This document shows, one piece after another, positions 35,431 through 45,194 of a DNA stretch of 64,000 nucleotides. Position 1 is the stretch's first letter, and every line of letters starts with the position of its first letter. The translations under genes and the position numbers were made by a program. The DNA is from Lachnoclostridium sp. UBA1308 (GTDB lineage: Bacteria; Bacillota; Clostridia; Lachnospirales; Lachnospiraceae): positions 32,718 to 96,717 of the forward strand of contig DBTU01000028.1 in the NCBI GenBank assembly GCA_002307215.1, written 5' to 3'. Below the pieces are notes generated by a model, which saw only the letters and a list, made by a program, of their open reading frames with translations, ran no database searches and had not been told where the DNA came from.

Positions 35431-36915
35431 TTATTCATCTTCCATCGTTAGCCTCGGGAATGTAAAGATAAATTCTGTTCCGATACCGGGTGTTGAATCA
35501 ACTTCAATCATTCCATCATGTTTTAATGCAATCTGCTTCGCGATTGAAAGTCCAAGGCCTGATCCGCTGGCATTCTGACGAAGATTGGATTTATAAAATT
35601 TCTCAAAGATATTGGGCAAATCAAACTCCAGAATTCCGATTCCCTCATCTCGTATTGATACTATTATTTTGTCCTCACTTGTCAATTTTATGTGCACTGT
35701 TTTATATTCATCTGAAAATTTTATCGCATTATCAAGAATTACCATGAACATCTGTCTTAGACGGTCATAATCGCCCAAAATCATAGTGCAGGGAGCATCC
35801 TTAGTAACCTCTATTGTAATATTCTTCTTTTCCGCAATAGCTCCCGCACTTCGTATGATATCATCAAAAACCTGCTGCAGATTCACCGGCTCCTTCTCAA
35901 TTGCAAAGTCAGGATTCTGCATCTTGGACAGGATAAGCAAATCTCTTACCAATCTTTCCATGGATTTACACTCTGAAAGCATACGACCATAATATTGATT
36001 AACTTTTTCTTTATCCTGAACCACACCATCCACCAATGTCTCCGTATATGCCCTGATTACTGTAATTGGAGTCCGAAGCTCATGTGATACATTGGCAAAG
36101 AAATCAACTCTCATCTGCTCCAGTTTCTTTCGCTCAATGTCATTCTCCAGTAGCTTTTCAGACAGAATATCTACTGTATTGGCAAGATCACCAATTTCAT
36201 CATTGCGCGTAATACCTGTCTTACTGTTATAATTTCCTGCCGCAAGTTCAAGCGCAGTAGCTCTCATTTTGGATATCGGTAGGGATAATTTCGTTGCAAA
36301 TACAATCGCTATGATAAAGGAGATTCCAAGTGATACAACAATACTTATGATAATCAGCTTTAAGCTACTTGAAAACATATCTTTCAGTACATCCAACTGT
36401 TGTTTTACCAAAACGGCTCCAACCACATCACCATTAACATTGATCGGTACACTTACAGTAATTGTGGCTTTTTGATATACATCATCAAACAATTCAACTT
36501 TTCTTTTGATATGCCCATCAAATGAGCTATCTAAATAAGGCACATATTGTGAATAATCTTCCGAAGCAATGAATTCATCATAGGAAAGGCTATTTTCCAT
36601 CCTCTCACCCATCGGATTAATTGCATTGGGATTTGAAATTGTCCAGATATCCCATTGATTTATTTTTTGCAAATTGTATATCAACGAAAGAAAATTATCT
36701 TTCGTGTTTCCTTGAATATATTCCGTTGCTTTCTGGCTAATTATTTCAGCTTGACTCTGTAGTTGCTTTTTACTATCCTCCATCATCATTCCCTGATAAC
36801 GGTACATAAAAATAATACCAATCAATATTGCAGCCACTACAATCATGACGGCATAATTCAGATACAGCTTAAAAAACAGCCGGTTAAAGATGTGGACCTT
36901 ATTATCTTCCTTCAT
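35431..36915 (-). CDS. Sensor histidine kinase (PhoR/ResE/VicK type)
   Basis: A 494-residue membrane kinase partnered with the response regulator just upstream. There is a transmembrane helix near residues 20-38 (VMIVVAAILIGIIF), an extracytoplasmic sensing domain of about 150 residues, a second helix (LIIISIVVSLGISFIIAIVF) and a HAMP region. Then come the H-box FFANVSHELRTPITV, the N-box MVILDNAIKF, G1 SIRDEGIGI and G2 ASGSGLGLSIAKQIA. ATG 36915 is chosen because it follows the regulator's stop by 7 nt with AGGGATG as site; longer extensions run into the regulator gene. The signal is unknown. Confidence 0.92.
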   Translation of the reverse strand: MKEDNKVHIFNRLFFKLYLNYAVMIVVAAILIGIIFMYRYQGMMMEDSKKQLQSQAEIISQKATEYIQGNTKDNFLSLIYNLQKINQWDIWTISNPNAINPMGERMENSLSYDEFIASEDYSQYVPYLDSSFDGHIKRKVELFDDVYQKATITVSVPINVNGDVVGAVLVKQQLDVLKDMFSSSLKLIIISIVVSLGISFIIAIVFATKLSLPISKMRATALELAAGNYNSKTGITRNDEIGDLANTVDILSEKLLENDIERKKLEQMRVDFFANVSHELRTPITVIRAYTETLVDGVVQDKEKVNQYYGRMLSECKSMERLVRDLLILSKMQNPDFAIEKEPVNLQQVFDDIIRSAGAIAEKKNITIEVTKDAPCTMILGDYDRLRQMFMVILDNAIKFSDEYKTVHIKLTSEDKIIVSIRDEGIGILEFDLPNIFEKFYKSNLRQNASGSGLGLSIAKQIALKHDGMIEVDSTPGIGTEFIFTFPRLTMEDE

Positions 36916-36922
36916 AGCATCC

Positions 36923-37618
36923 CTACTTTTCATCAGTCTCAAATTTATATCCGACACCCCAAATTGTCTTAATGTTCCAGGAATCATGATCAAAGTTATC
37001 CAGTTTGGAACGTAAACGTTTGATGTGAGAGTCAACGGTTCTGCTGTCGCCAAAATAGTCAAATCCCCATAGGCTGTCGAGTAGGTTATCCCTGGTAAAT
37101 ACTTTATTCGGATTCGTCGCCAGGGTCCACATGGTTTCTATTTCTTTTTTGGTCAAAGCAATTTTATTGCCACCTATATACAATGTATATTCCTCGAGGT
37201 TAATCTCAAGATTTCCTACTCTAAGCATATTTTCCGCGGATGCTTCCGGAGCAGTTTTCGCCATTCTCCTCATGACAGCTCTTACTCTTGCCATCACCTC
37301 TCTCGGGCTGAAGGGTTTTACAATATAATCATCTGCTCCGATATCCAGACCCATTATTTTATCAAAATCCTCGCCTCTTGCTGTTATCAGAATGACCGGT
37401 ACATTGGATTTACTTCTTATCTTCCTGCAGACTTCATAACCGTCTTCCTTCGGCATCATGACATCCAGTAATACAACATCCGGATTGTACTCCAAAAACT
37501 TCTTAATTGCTTCTTCCCCATCTCCCGCAACAATGGGTTCAAAGCCTTCCATTCTGGAATATGTGGCCAAAATATCCGTTATGTCCTGATTATCATCAGC
37601 GATTAATATATGTTGCAT
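36923..37618 (-). CDS. OmpR/PhoB-family response regulator
   Basis: 231 residues. The receiver domain shows IADDNQD (acidic pocket), VVLLDVMMPKEDG (phospho-acceptor Asp about residue 53), ILITARGEDF (switch Thr) and YIVKPFSPREV (Lys). The C-terminal winged helix has ALTKKEIETMWTLATN and DSRTVDSHIKRLRSKLDN. ATG 37618 with GGGGGG 8 nt upstream is the best start. It is translationally close to the kinase gene (7 nt), forming a two-gene operon. The closest relatives by layout are PhoP, ResD or VicR; the regulon cannot be deduced. Confidence 0.93.
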   Translation of the reverse strand: MQHILIADDNQDITDILATYSRMEGFEPIVAGDGEEAIKKFLEYNPDVVLLDVMMPKEDGYEVCRKIRSKSNVPVILITARGEDFDKIMGLDIGADDYIVKPFSPREVMARVRAVMRRMAKTAPEASAENMLRVGNLEINLEEYTLYIGGNKIALTKKEIETMWTLATNPNKVFTRDNLLDSLWGFDYFGDSRTVDSHIKRLRSKLDNFDHDSWNIKTIWGVGYKFETDEK

Positions 37619-38015
37619 GAACAAATCCCCCCTTATAGTTCATTTCACACCAAAATATACACTAATATGCCTAATCTTCTTTCGGGTATTCAATAATTAC
37701 TTTGTTTATTATATATTACTTTATAGTATGAAAACAAGTAGTAAAACTTATCAATAATAATAAAATACATAATTCTACATTAATTATATTTTGTGCAGAG
37801 TAATATACATATTTTTACCTATTTACGGAAGGCCCTGATTTCAACGGTCTCCTTCATATCTAGGACTATTTAGTTTAAAAAACAACAGATATATGTTAAT
37901 TATTTATTATATAAATTTGACAATATGACACTTTTTTGACAAAAACCAATGGTATTCTTTAGGAAGAATAGATAGGATGTGGCATGAGGAATTTCCAGAA
38001 TCCGAAGGAGCAGCC
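37619..38015. other. AT-rich divergent promoter region
   Basis: It separates the two-component operon from the Ig-like protein gene. Two TTGACA boxes occur about 37917-37943 on the plus strand, but no convincing -10 is correctly spaced. GGAAGGCCCTGATTTC and similar patches show no clear hairpin. No small ORF or RNA was recognised. Confidence 0.35.
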
Positions 38016-38825
38016 ATGAAGAATAAATTATTACATAAAGGCTTCATATTATTTGGCCTATTTCTTTTCTTTTCCGTACTGGTTCCGTTTTTACCGAGCA
38101 GTGTTGCAACTGCAATGGCTGATACGGGGAAAGATAAGATAGAAGCTTGTCGGCTTAATGTATCATATCTTGTTTTAGCAAAAGATACGACATTTCCGTT
38201 GAAGACTTACAATTTAAGTGAAGATGCAAAGATCAGTTTTAAATCCGACGATGAAGAAATTGCTTCTATTAATGGTGATGGTCTTATTTCTGCTAAAAAA
38301 GTAGGAACTACTGTTATTACAGCAACCATCAAGCAAGGCTCTGATTCAACACCCCTAACCTGTGATCTTACAGTTGGCCCTGCCGCTATCAGTGTAAAGT
38401 GGACTCAATCCATCGTTATATTGAGCCTTGACAGCACCGAGACATTAAATGTCATATTAAAGCCGAGCAATACTGTTGAAGATGCCAAGTTAACCAGCTT
38501 AAATTCCGATATCGTATCGGTGACGCCGGGTGGACGCGCTTCTGCTAAGAGTTATGGTTATGCTGAATTACGTGCCTATATTAAAAATTCCGGATCACCA
38601 AGATATGATGCCTGTGGTGTTATCGTTACCAGTGCGGAGAATGTCTCTAAACTGGAAGATTATTTCAGTGAGCACACCGAGTTGGATCAAATATTGAAGG
38701 AAGATTTATGTAGCGCATTGGATCAGTTTTTCAACAAAGAATTTGACCAAACTTCATCTTCTAATTTAATCACCAACCTTGATCGTTATTTAAACGATAC
38801 CTTTACTTTCACCAAATCAAAATAG
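38016..38825 (+). CDS. Secreted protein with bacterial Ig-like (Big2) repeats
   Basis: 269 residues. A signal peptide (MKNKLLHKGFILFGLFLFF...ATAMA) is followed by two Ig-like units. The first has DDEEIASINGDGLISAKKVG then TTVITATI, the classic Big2 pattern; the second, near TSLNSDIVSVTPGGRASAKS, is more divergent. A helical acidic tail of about 60 residues (SKLEDYFSEHTELDQ...) closes the protein. No LPXTG or SLH anchor was seen. Start 38016 has AAGGAG. It is probably exported to the cell surface or medium; its partner is unknown. A perfect terminator follows. Confidence 0.75.
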   Translation: MKNKLLHKGFILFGLFLFFSVLVPFLPSSVATAMADTGKDKIEACRLNVSYLVLAKDTTFPLKTYNLSEDAKISFKSDDEEIASINGDGLISAKKVGTTVITATIKQGSDSTPLTCDLTVGPAAISVKWTQSIVILSLDSTETLNVILKPSNTVEDAKLTSLNSDIVSVTPGGRASAKSYGYAELRAYIKNSGSPRYDACGVIVTSAENVSKLEDYFSEHTELDQILKEDLCSALDQFFNKEFDQTSSSNLITNLDRYLNDTFTFTKSK

Positions 38826-38845
38826 TAAATTGAGATAATAATAAT

Positions 38846-38875
38846 AAAAAACACGTATTGGAATACGTGTTTTTT
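38846..38875 (+). terminator. Terminator of the Ig-like protein gene
   Basis: AAAAAACACGTATT/AATACGTGTTTTTT, a 14-bp perfect stem with a 2-nt gap, ending in T6. Its symmetry would also allow termination from the other side. Confidence 0.85.
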
Positions 38876-38908
38876 ATTTAAGTTTTTATCTGAAATGGAG
38901 GCACATAT

Positions 38909-39025
38909 ATGAATTTTGAATTTGCTCATAATAACTATAATGTCTATGATTTAGAGAAGTCGATTAAATTCTATAGGGAGGCGCTTGATTTAAGGGAAAT
39001 AAATCGCATTCTTATGATAATTTAG
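38909..39025 (+). pseudogene. Truncated glyoxalase I (VOC superfamily) remnant
   Basis: GGAGG precedes ATG 38909, and 38 codons read MNFEFAHNNYNVYDLEKSIK then FYREALDLREINR before TAG. This is the start of a lactoylglutathione-lyase/VOC protein: a metal-ligand His on the first strand and the DLEKSIKFYREAL helix. The remaining 90 or so residues are missing and carB begins (3' end) at 39040. It is a decayed gene rather than a functional peptide. Confidence 0.65.
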
Positions 39026-39039
39026 CCGAATGTTTATTC

Positions 39040-42000
39040 TCAGATCTTTGCTATATCCACCAGCGTAATATCACTGTTGTCGCTTTCCATACTGGTAATC
39101 AGCGCTGCTGCAGTATCTAAAGCTGTGAAGCAGGTAACCCCTGTCTCGATGGAGGTTCGCCTTATTATGAAGCCGTCTCTTTGCTTATTACGTCCCTGGG
39201 TAGGTGTATTAACTACCATATCAATCTGATGACTTAAGATCAGATCAAGGATGTTCGGAGTCCCCTGTTCAATCTTAGGGATGATAGTTGCAGGTACTCC
39301 ATTATCAATTAAAGCATTTGCTGTTCCGTCGGTTGCATAAATCTGATATCCGAGTTTAACCAGTCTTCTTCCCAGTTCTACTGCTTCTCCTCTGTCAGCC
39401 TTATTCACTGACATAATCATCTTCTTGTATTTCGGAAGATTGATTCCGGCACCGAGAAAGGCTTTATATAAGGCTTCATGATAGGTCTTTGCAATACCGA
39501 GGCATTCGCCTGTTGACTTCATCTCCGGTCCTAAGCTGGTCTCTGCACCACGTAACTTCTCGAAAGAAAATACCGGCATCTTAATTGCAATATATTCTGA
39601 CTCCGGCCATAAGCCCGGTGTATATCCGAGGGATTTTATCTTGGCCCCGAGAATTACTTTGGTTGCGATATCAACAATCGGAAGTGCCGTAACCTTGCTG
39701 ATATACGGTACTGTACGGCTGGATCTGGGATTAACCTCAATTACATATACTTTTTCATCATATACAATAAACTGTATATTTATTAATCCGATTACATGAA
39801 GAGAATTAGCAAGCTTCTTCGTATAATCCACAATTAATGCTTTTACCGCCTCACTGATGCTTTGTGACGGATACACGGAGATACTGTCACCGGAGTGTAT
39901 TCCGGCTCTCTCGAGGTGCTCCATGATACCCGGAATTAAGACATCCTCCCCATCACAAACCGCATCAACTTCCACTTCCTTGCCCATGATATATTTATCA
40001 ACCAGGATTGGATGTTCCTGAACCGTCATGTTGATAATCTTCATGAATTCCACAATATCATCGTCAGAAATGGCTATTTGCATTCCTTGTCCGCCAAGTA
40101 CATAGGAAGGACGTACCAATACCGGATAGTTAAGCTCATTCGCTGCTGCAATCGCTTCTTCTGTGGTATATACTGTCTTGCCTGCAGGTCTCGGTATCTG
40201 GCATTTCTCAAGAATCTGATCAAATAATTCCCTGTCTTCTGCTGCGTCTACATCAGCAGCAGAGGTTCCAAGAATCGGAACGCCCATCTTTAACAAAGCA
40301 TCCGTAAGCTTAATCGCTGTCTGTCCACCAAACTGAACCACCGCACCATCCGGCTGTTCCATATCTACGATGCTCTCAACATCCTCCGGAGTTAACGGTT
40401 CAAAGTAAAGCTTGTCTGCAATATCAAAGTCCGTACTCACGGTCTCCGGATTATTATTTACAATAATCGTCTCACAGCCGCTCTTTGATAAAGCCCACAC
40501 ACTGTGAACGGAACAATAATCAAATTCAATACCCTGTCCGATACGGATCGGGCCGGAACCAAGTACCATAATTTTCTTTCTTCCGGAAGTTTTCTCCACT
40601 TCATTAAAGCTTCCGAAGGTGGAATAATAATAAGGTGTTTCCGCATCAAATTCCGCCGCACAGGTATCTACCATTTTATAAGCTGCTATAATACCATTCT
40701 GCTTACGCATCGTCTTAATCTCAACAGCCGCCTTACCTGTCAGTTCGGCAATAACACGATCCGGGTAACCAAGAACTTTAGCTTTCAATAAAAGTTCTAC
40801 TGATAGAGGCTTATTGATAAGCTCCTTCTCCATCTCGACCAAATTAGCAATCTTGTCGATAAACCAGATATCAATTTTTGTGATTTCATTGATTTCCTCA
40901 TAGGATATCCCTTTGCGAATTGCTTCTGCGATCACAAACAGACGTCTGTCATCTATCTGGCTCAGTTCGGTTCTGATTTCTTCTACGGATTTCTCTGCAT
41001 AATTACCATATTTCAAACTGTAGATATTCTGCTCAAGAGAACGAAGTGCCTTCATCAAAGCAGCCTCGAAATTGGTGCTGATGGACATTACCTCCCCGGT
41101 AGCCTTCATCTGGGTAGTCAGCTGTCTCTTAGCAGTAATGAATTTATCAAAGGGCCATTTAGGAATCTTAACAACGACATAATCAAGTGTCGGCTCGAAA
41201 CTGGCGTACGTCTTCTTCGTAACAGCATTTTCTATTTCATCCAGTTGAAAACCAAGTGCAATCTTTGCAGCAACCTTAGCAATCGGATAACCGGTAGCTT
41301 TTGAAGCAAGTGCTGAAGAACGGCTTACACGCGGATTTACCTCAATAACACAGTATTCAAAGGTATCGGGGTGAAGTGCGTATTGTACGTTACAACCTCC
41401 GGTAATTTTCAGCTCTGTAATGATGTTCATTGCGGAGGTACGAAGCATCTGATACTCTTTATCTCCCATTGTCTGGGAGGGTGCCACTACAATACTATCC
41501 CCGGTATGCACGCCAACCGGATCGATGTTTTCCATATTACATACTGTAATGCAGTTACCTGCACTATCACGCATAACTTCATACTCGATTTCTTTCCAGC
41601 CTGCGATACAGCGCTCAATCAGACATTGACCTACACGAGAGAGACGAAGTCCGTTCGTGCAGATATCCTCTAATTCCTCCTGCGTCGCTGCGATACCACC
41701 ACCGCTTCCACCCAAAGTATAGGCAGGACGTACAACAACCGGATAACCGATGGTTTCAGCAAATGCAACTGCATCCTTAACGTTAGTGACTACTTCACTG
41801 GGCGCACAGGGCTCGTTGATCTTCTCCATTGTGAGCTTGAATTCCAGACGATCCTCCGCCTTCTTAATCGTTAAGGATGTCGTACCTATTAAATTCACGT
41901 CATTTTCTTTTAAAAAGCCTGACTCATCCAGCTCCATTGCAATATTTAGAGCTGCCTGACCTCCAAGAGTAGGCAACACACTATCGGGTTTTTCTTTCAG

Positions 42001-42234
42001 AATGATTCTTTTTACGAAATCCGGTGTTAATGGCTCGATATAAACGATATCAGCAATTTCTTTATCAGTCATGATGGTTGCCGGATTGGAATTTACAAGA
42101 ACAACACAGATACCCTCTTCTCTAAGAGAGCGGCAGGCCTGAGTACCTGCATAGTCAAATTCTGCTGCCTGACCGATAATGATTGGTCCGGAACCGATTA
42201 CCAATACTTTTTTAATACTATCAATTCTTGGCAT
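39040..42234 (-). CDS. carB: Carbamoyl-phosphate synthase, large subunit
   Basis: Makes carbamoyl phosphate from bicarbonate, ammonia tunnelled from CarA, and two ATP, for arginine and pyrimidine synthesis. 1064 residues, the usual length, with duplicated ATP-grasp halves: VLVIGSGPIIIGQAAEFDYAG begins the first and VLGSGPIRIGQGIEFDYC the second. VIEVNPRVSRSSALASKATG and VIEVNPRSSRTVPYISKVT are the metal-binding strands. The C-terminal MGS-like allosteric domain carries VNTPTQGRNKQRDGFIIRRT. The start overlaps the carA stop (TAATG) and is preceded by GGAGG. Confidence 0.97.
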   Translation of the reverse strand: MPRIDSIKKVLVIGSGPIIIGQAAEFDYAGTQACRSLREEGICVVLVNSNPATIMTDKEIADIVYIEPLTPDFVKRIILKEKPDSVLPTLGGQAALNIAMELDESGFLKENDVNLIGTTSLTIKKAEDRLEFKLTMEKINEPCAPSEVVTNVKDAVAFAETIGYPVVVRPAYTLGGSGGGIAATQEELEDICTNGLRLSRVGQCLIERCIAGWKEIEYEVMRDSAGNCITVCNMENIDPVGVHTGDSIVVAPSQTMGDKEYQMLRTSAMNIITELKITGGCNVQYALHPDTFEYCVIEVNPRVSRSSALASKATGYPIAKVAAKIALGFQLDEIENAVTKKTYASFEPTLDYVVVKIPKWPFDKFITAKRQLTTQMKATGEVMSISTNFEAALMKALRSLEQNIYSLKYGNYAEKSVEEIRTELSQIDDRRLFVIAEAIRKGISYEEINEITKIDIWFIDKIANLVEMEKELINKPLSVELLLKAKVLGYPDRVIAELTGKAAVEIKTMRKQNGIIAAYKMVDTCAAEFDAETPYYYSTFGSFNEVEKTSGRKKIMVLGSGPIRIGQGIEFDYCSVHSVWALSKSGCETIIVNNNPETVSTDFDIADKLYFEPLTPEDVESIVDMEQPDGAVVQFGGQTAIKLTDALLKMGVPILGTSAADVDAAEDRELFDQILEKCQIPRPAGKTVYTTEEAIAAANELNYPVLVRPSYVLGGQGMQIAISDDDIVEFMKIINMTVQEHPILVDKYIMGKEVEVDAVCDGEDVLIPGIMEHLERAGIHSGDSISVYPSQSISEAVKALIVDYTKKLANSLHVIGLINIQFIVYDEKVYVIEVNPRSSRTVPYISKVTALPIVDIATKVILGAKIKSLGYTPGLWPESEYIAIKMPVFSFEKLRGAETSLGPEMKSTGECLGIAKTYHEALYKAFLGAGINLPKYKKMIMSVNKADRGEAVELGRRLVKLGYQIYATDGTANALIDNGVPATIIPKIEQGTPNILDLILSHQIDMVVNTPTQGRNKQRDGFIIRRTSIETGVTCFTALDTAAALITSMESDNSDITLVDIAKI

Positions 42235-43316
42235 TATCCCTGCACCTCCATCATATTCATAAACTCATCAAAAAGGAACTCGCTGTCGTGTGGTCCTGCA
42301 CAAGCTTCCGGGTGGAATTGTACGGAAAACACATTCTTACCCAGGTAATGCATACCCTCCACCGTCTTATCATTCACATTGATGAAGCTTACCTCTGCAA
42401 CCTCAGCATTTAAGCTTTCGCCTTTTACCATGTAGCCATGATTTTGTGTAGAAATATATACTCTTCCGCTTTTTAAATCCTTAACCGGGTGATTTACACC
42501 TCGATGTCCGTATTTCATCTTCTCGGTATCTCCGCCATTCGCAAGCGCTAATAGTTGATGACCAAGGCAGATTGCAAAGATTGGAACATTACTGTCAAAC
42601 ATGTTCTTTACCTCTTCAATGATCTCCACACATTCCTTTGGATCTCCCGGTCCGTTGGATAACATAATTCCGTCCGGTTTACCCTTAAGAACTTCTTCGG
42701 TTTTCGTAAAAGCGGGATATATCGTAACCTCACAGCCTCTTTTTGCCAAGGATCTGGGTATATTATTCTTCAATCCGTAATCCATTAATGCTACTTTATG
42801 TTTTGTTACTCCGATTGCGGGAATTACTCGAGGCTCTGTGCAAGAGGTCTTTTCTACAACCTTTTCTACCTTATATTGATGAACCTTAGCTATTACTTCC
42901 TCCAGCTTATAGTTCTCATTTGTTGTTATCATGCCATTCATGGTTCCCTTATTTCTAAGAATCTTGACCAATGCTCTGGTATCAATTCCGGATATCCCCG
43001 GGATTTCGTTTTTTATAAGGAAGCTTTGAATACTTTCCTGATTTCGGAAGTTACTAGGTATTCTTGATAATTCTCTTACGATAAATCCGTCCAGCCATGG
43101 CTTATGTGACTCCATATCTTCATAACAGATACCGTAATTACCAATCAAAGGATATGTCATTACAACACTTTGACCGGCGTAGGAAGGGTCAGTCAGCACC
43201 TCGAGATAACCTGTCATACCAGTATTAAATACAATCTCACTGATAATCTCTTTTTGTGCTCCGATGCTTTCGCCTGTAAAGACATTGCCATCCTCAAGAA
43301 TTAAGAACGCTTTCAT
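42234..43316 (-). CDS. carA: Carbamoyl-phosphate synthase, small subunit
   Basis: The glutaminase subunit of CPSase. 360 residues. The N-terminal domain has LEDGNVFTGESIGA and VVMTYPLIGNYGICYED. The class I amidotransferase has AICLGHQLLALA with the nucleophile Cys and SVQFHPEACAGPHDS with the His-Glu pair. ATG 43316 is chosen because GGAGG lies just upstream, inside the longer reading frame. It couples to carB by a one-nucleotide overlap. No PyrR-type attenuator or arginine box was recognised upstream. Confidence 0.96.
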   Translation of the reverse strand: MKAFLILEDGNVFTGESIGAQKEIISEIVFNTGMTGYLEVLTDPSYAGQSVVMTYPLIGNYGICYEDMESHKPWLDGFIVRELSRIPSNFRNQESIQSFLIKNEIPGISGIDTRALVKILRNKGTMNGMITTNENYKLEEVIAKVHQYKVEKVVEKTSCTEPRVIPAIGVTKHKVALMDYGLKNNIPRSLAKRGCEVTIYPAFTKTEEVLKGKPDGIMLSNGPGDPKECVEIIEEVKNMFDSNVPIFAICLGHQLLALANGGDTEKMKYGHRGVNHPVKDLKSGRVYISTQNHGYMVKGESLNAEVAEVSFINVNDKTVEGMHYLGKNVFSVQFHPEACAGPHDSEFLFDEFMNMMEVQG

Positions 43317-43841
43317 TGTATCCTCCATTCCGCCACTTTCGCAGCTTTACCTGAGCAAAAAAAATTTGTGAATTTTTTCAGCCAATTTTTTTTGTTACTG
43401 AATTTTCGCAAAAAAAAAGAATACAGAACTATATTGGAGACATTCTCCACTACAAATTCACTAATATCTATTCTTAATTTTTATAAATTGTTGATGCATA
43501 AATATTCAATTTTCTAACGCATTTTTATGATTTTACCATATCTATTTTAAAATAGCAAGTGATTTCACGAAAATAATCTCCAAATATCTTTATATTTTGA
43601 GCCTGTTATTATATCCCATTTATACCTTTCCTGAATTATCTATTTATATACAGTATTCCAATTATCTTTCAGTTAATTTAGGTTGCGACATGACTATTTG
43701 TATTTACTTTCATGTAACATCTCATATATTAATATCAACCGAATTTTTATATAAATTCTTTCATATTTAAATTATTTATTTTCACATTTTTATACATCAA
43801 ACATAAGTTGGTAATAAAATGACATAGTAGAGGTCCAATAC
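43317..43841. other. Long AT-rich divergent intergenic region
   Basis: 525 bp between carA and the SpoIID-like genes. Near carA are runs of A and T (43358-43420) that could form weak hairpins, and GGAGA/TCTCC with a 3-nt loop lies at about 43436-43448. No riboswitch, ORF or clear promoter box pair was identified. Confidence 0.35.
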
Positions 43842-45143
43842 ATGAAACCGATCATTCCTCTATATACTTATAAAAGATCTATGCCTGTAAGTAAGGTCTA
43901 TCCGGCACAGATGGAATCACAATCTCAGGGGCGTCTTCGGATCCGCTGTACCACTGTGGGTTTAGCACCAATTGCTAACGCTACCGTAACTCTGACAGTT
44001 CCAAACGACCCAAGTAAAGTGTTAGAACGGCTTACGACCGATGCTTCCGGTCTTACACAGGAGGTAGAGCTTTCTGCTCCGCCCATAGATTACAGTCTCG
44101 CACCCAATGAGCCCCAGCCTTATTCCCTGTACGATGTTCTTGTCTCAGCGCCCAATTACGAAGATGCTCTTTTTAACGGGATACAGATTTTACCGGATGT
44201 TGTCGCAGAACAGAATACTATTTTAAATCCAGCTGCCGTCGAGCCGGCAGGTGCAGAGCAGATCTTCGACATTGGTCCGCATACCCTATATGGAATCTAT
44301 CCTCCTAAGATCCCCGAAGATGAAATCAAACCCACAGCCGAAAGCGGAGAAATCGTTTTATCACGAGTTGTAATACCGGAATATGTAGTTGTTCATGATG
44401 GAGCTCCTACAGAAGCAGCGCAGAATTATTATGTACGCTTCCGTGATTATATCAAAAACGTAGCCAGCAGCGAAATCTATGCAACCTGGCCGGAATCGAC
44501 CATTTATGCTAATATCCTTGCGATTTTATCCTTTACCCTAAACCGGGTCTACACGGAATGGTATCGAAACCAAGGCTACAATTTTACAATTACCTCTTCC
44601 ACCGCATTTGATCATAAATGGATTCGGGGACGAAATATTTATACAAATATTGGTGTTTTGGTTGATAATATTTTTGTTAACTATCTGTCACGACCCAATG
44701 TCAAACAACCAATTTTGACACAGTACTGCGACGGAGTACGAACCATCTGCCCCAACTGGCTGTCACAATGGGGTTCCAAATCTCTTGGGGATCAGGGATA
44801 CACTGCAATTCAAATTCTCAGAAATTATTATGGCAATACCATATATATCAATACAGCACCTGAGGTCTCAGGTGTCCCTAAGTCCTGGCCCGGAGCAAAT
44901 TTGACAATTGGTTCCAGCGGAGCCAATGTCCGTATGATACAAGAACAGCTTAACCGTATCGCGGATGTATATACTGTCATCCCTAAAATAGCCGTAGATG
45001 GAGCATACGGTCCAAAGACCTCTGCCGCTGTCAAAGCCTTTCAGCAAATATTTAGCCTACCTGCCACAGGTATTGTTGATATCGGAACCTGGTATAGAAT
45101 TTCAGGAATCTATGTTGCAGTCACCAGAATAGCTGAATTATAA
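43842..45143 (+). CDS. SpoIID-like protein with C-terminal peptidoglycan-binding domain (first of a tandem pair)
   Basis: 433 residues with no obvious signal peptide. A beta-rich region near residues 20-150 (GRLRIRCTTVGLAPIANATV) precedes a domain with FRDYIKNVASSEIYATWPES and ILSFTLNRVYTEWYRNQGYN. That resembles the SpoIID/LytB motif (a position-specific Glu and repeated hydrophobic residues after a Trp-Pro). Residues about 350-425 are a PG_binding_1 module: LTIGSSGANVRMIQEQLNRI, with DGAYGPKTSAAVKAFQ. Together they suggest a spore- or cell-wall-modifying protein. AGAGG precedes ATG 43842. It is followed 51 nt later by a close paralogue. Lytic activity is unproven. Confidence 0.7.
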   Translation: MKPIIPLYTYKRSMPVSKVYPAQMESQSQGRLRIRCTTVGLAPIANATVTLTVPNDPSKVLERLTTDASGLTQEVELSAPPIDYSLAPNEPQPYSLYDVLVSAPNYEDALFNGIQILPDVVAEQNTILNPAAVEPAGAEQIFDIGPHTLYGIYPPKIPEDEIKPTAESGEIVLSRVVIPEYVVVHDGAPTEAAQNYYVRFRDYIKNVASSEIYATWPESTIYANILAILSFTLNRVYTEWYRNQGYNFTITSSTAFDHKWIRGRNIYTNIGVLVDNIFVNYLSRPNVKQPILTQYCDGVRTICPNWLSQWGSKSLGDQGYTAIQILRNYYGNTIYINTAPEVSGVPKSWPGANLTIGSSGANVRMIQEQLNRIADVYTVIPKIAVDGAYGPKTSAAVKAFQQIFSLPATGIVDIGTWYRISGIYVAVTRIAEL

Positions 45144-45194
45144 TCACGTATTTGCAACTTATTAAATAAATTGATTTCAAATGGGAGAGTAGTT

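Noticed and set aside
35431..37062. Longer start for the histidine kinase
   Set aside because: The extra 49 codons are the response-regulator gene read in another frame; a proper ribosome site precedes 36915.
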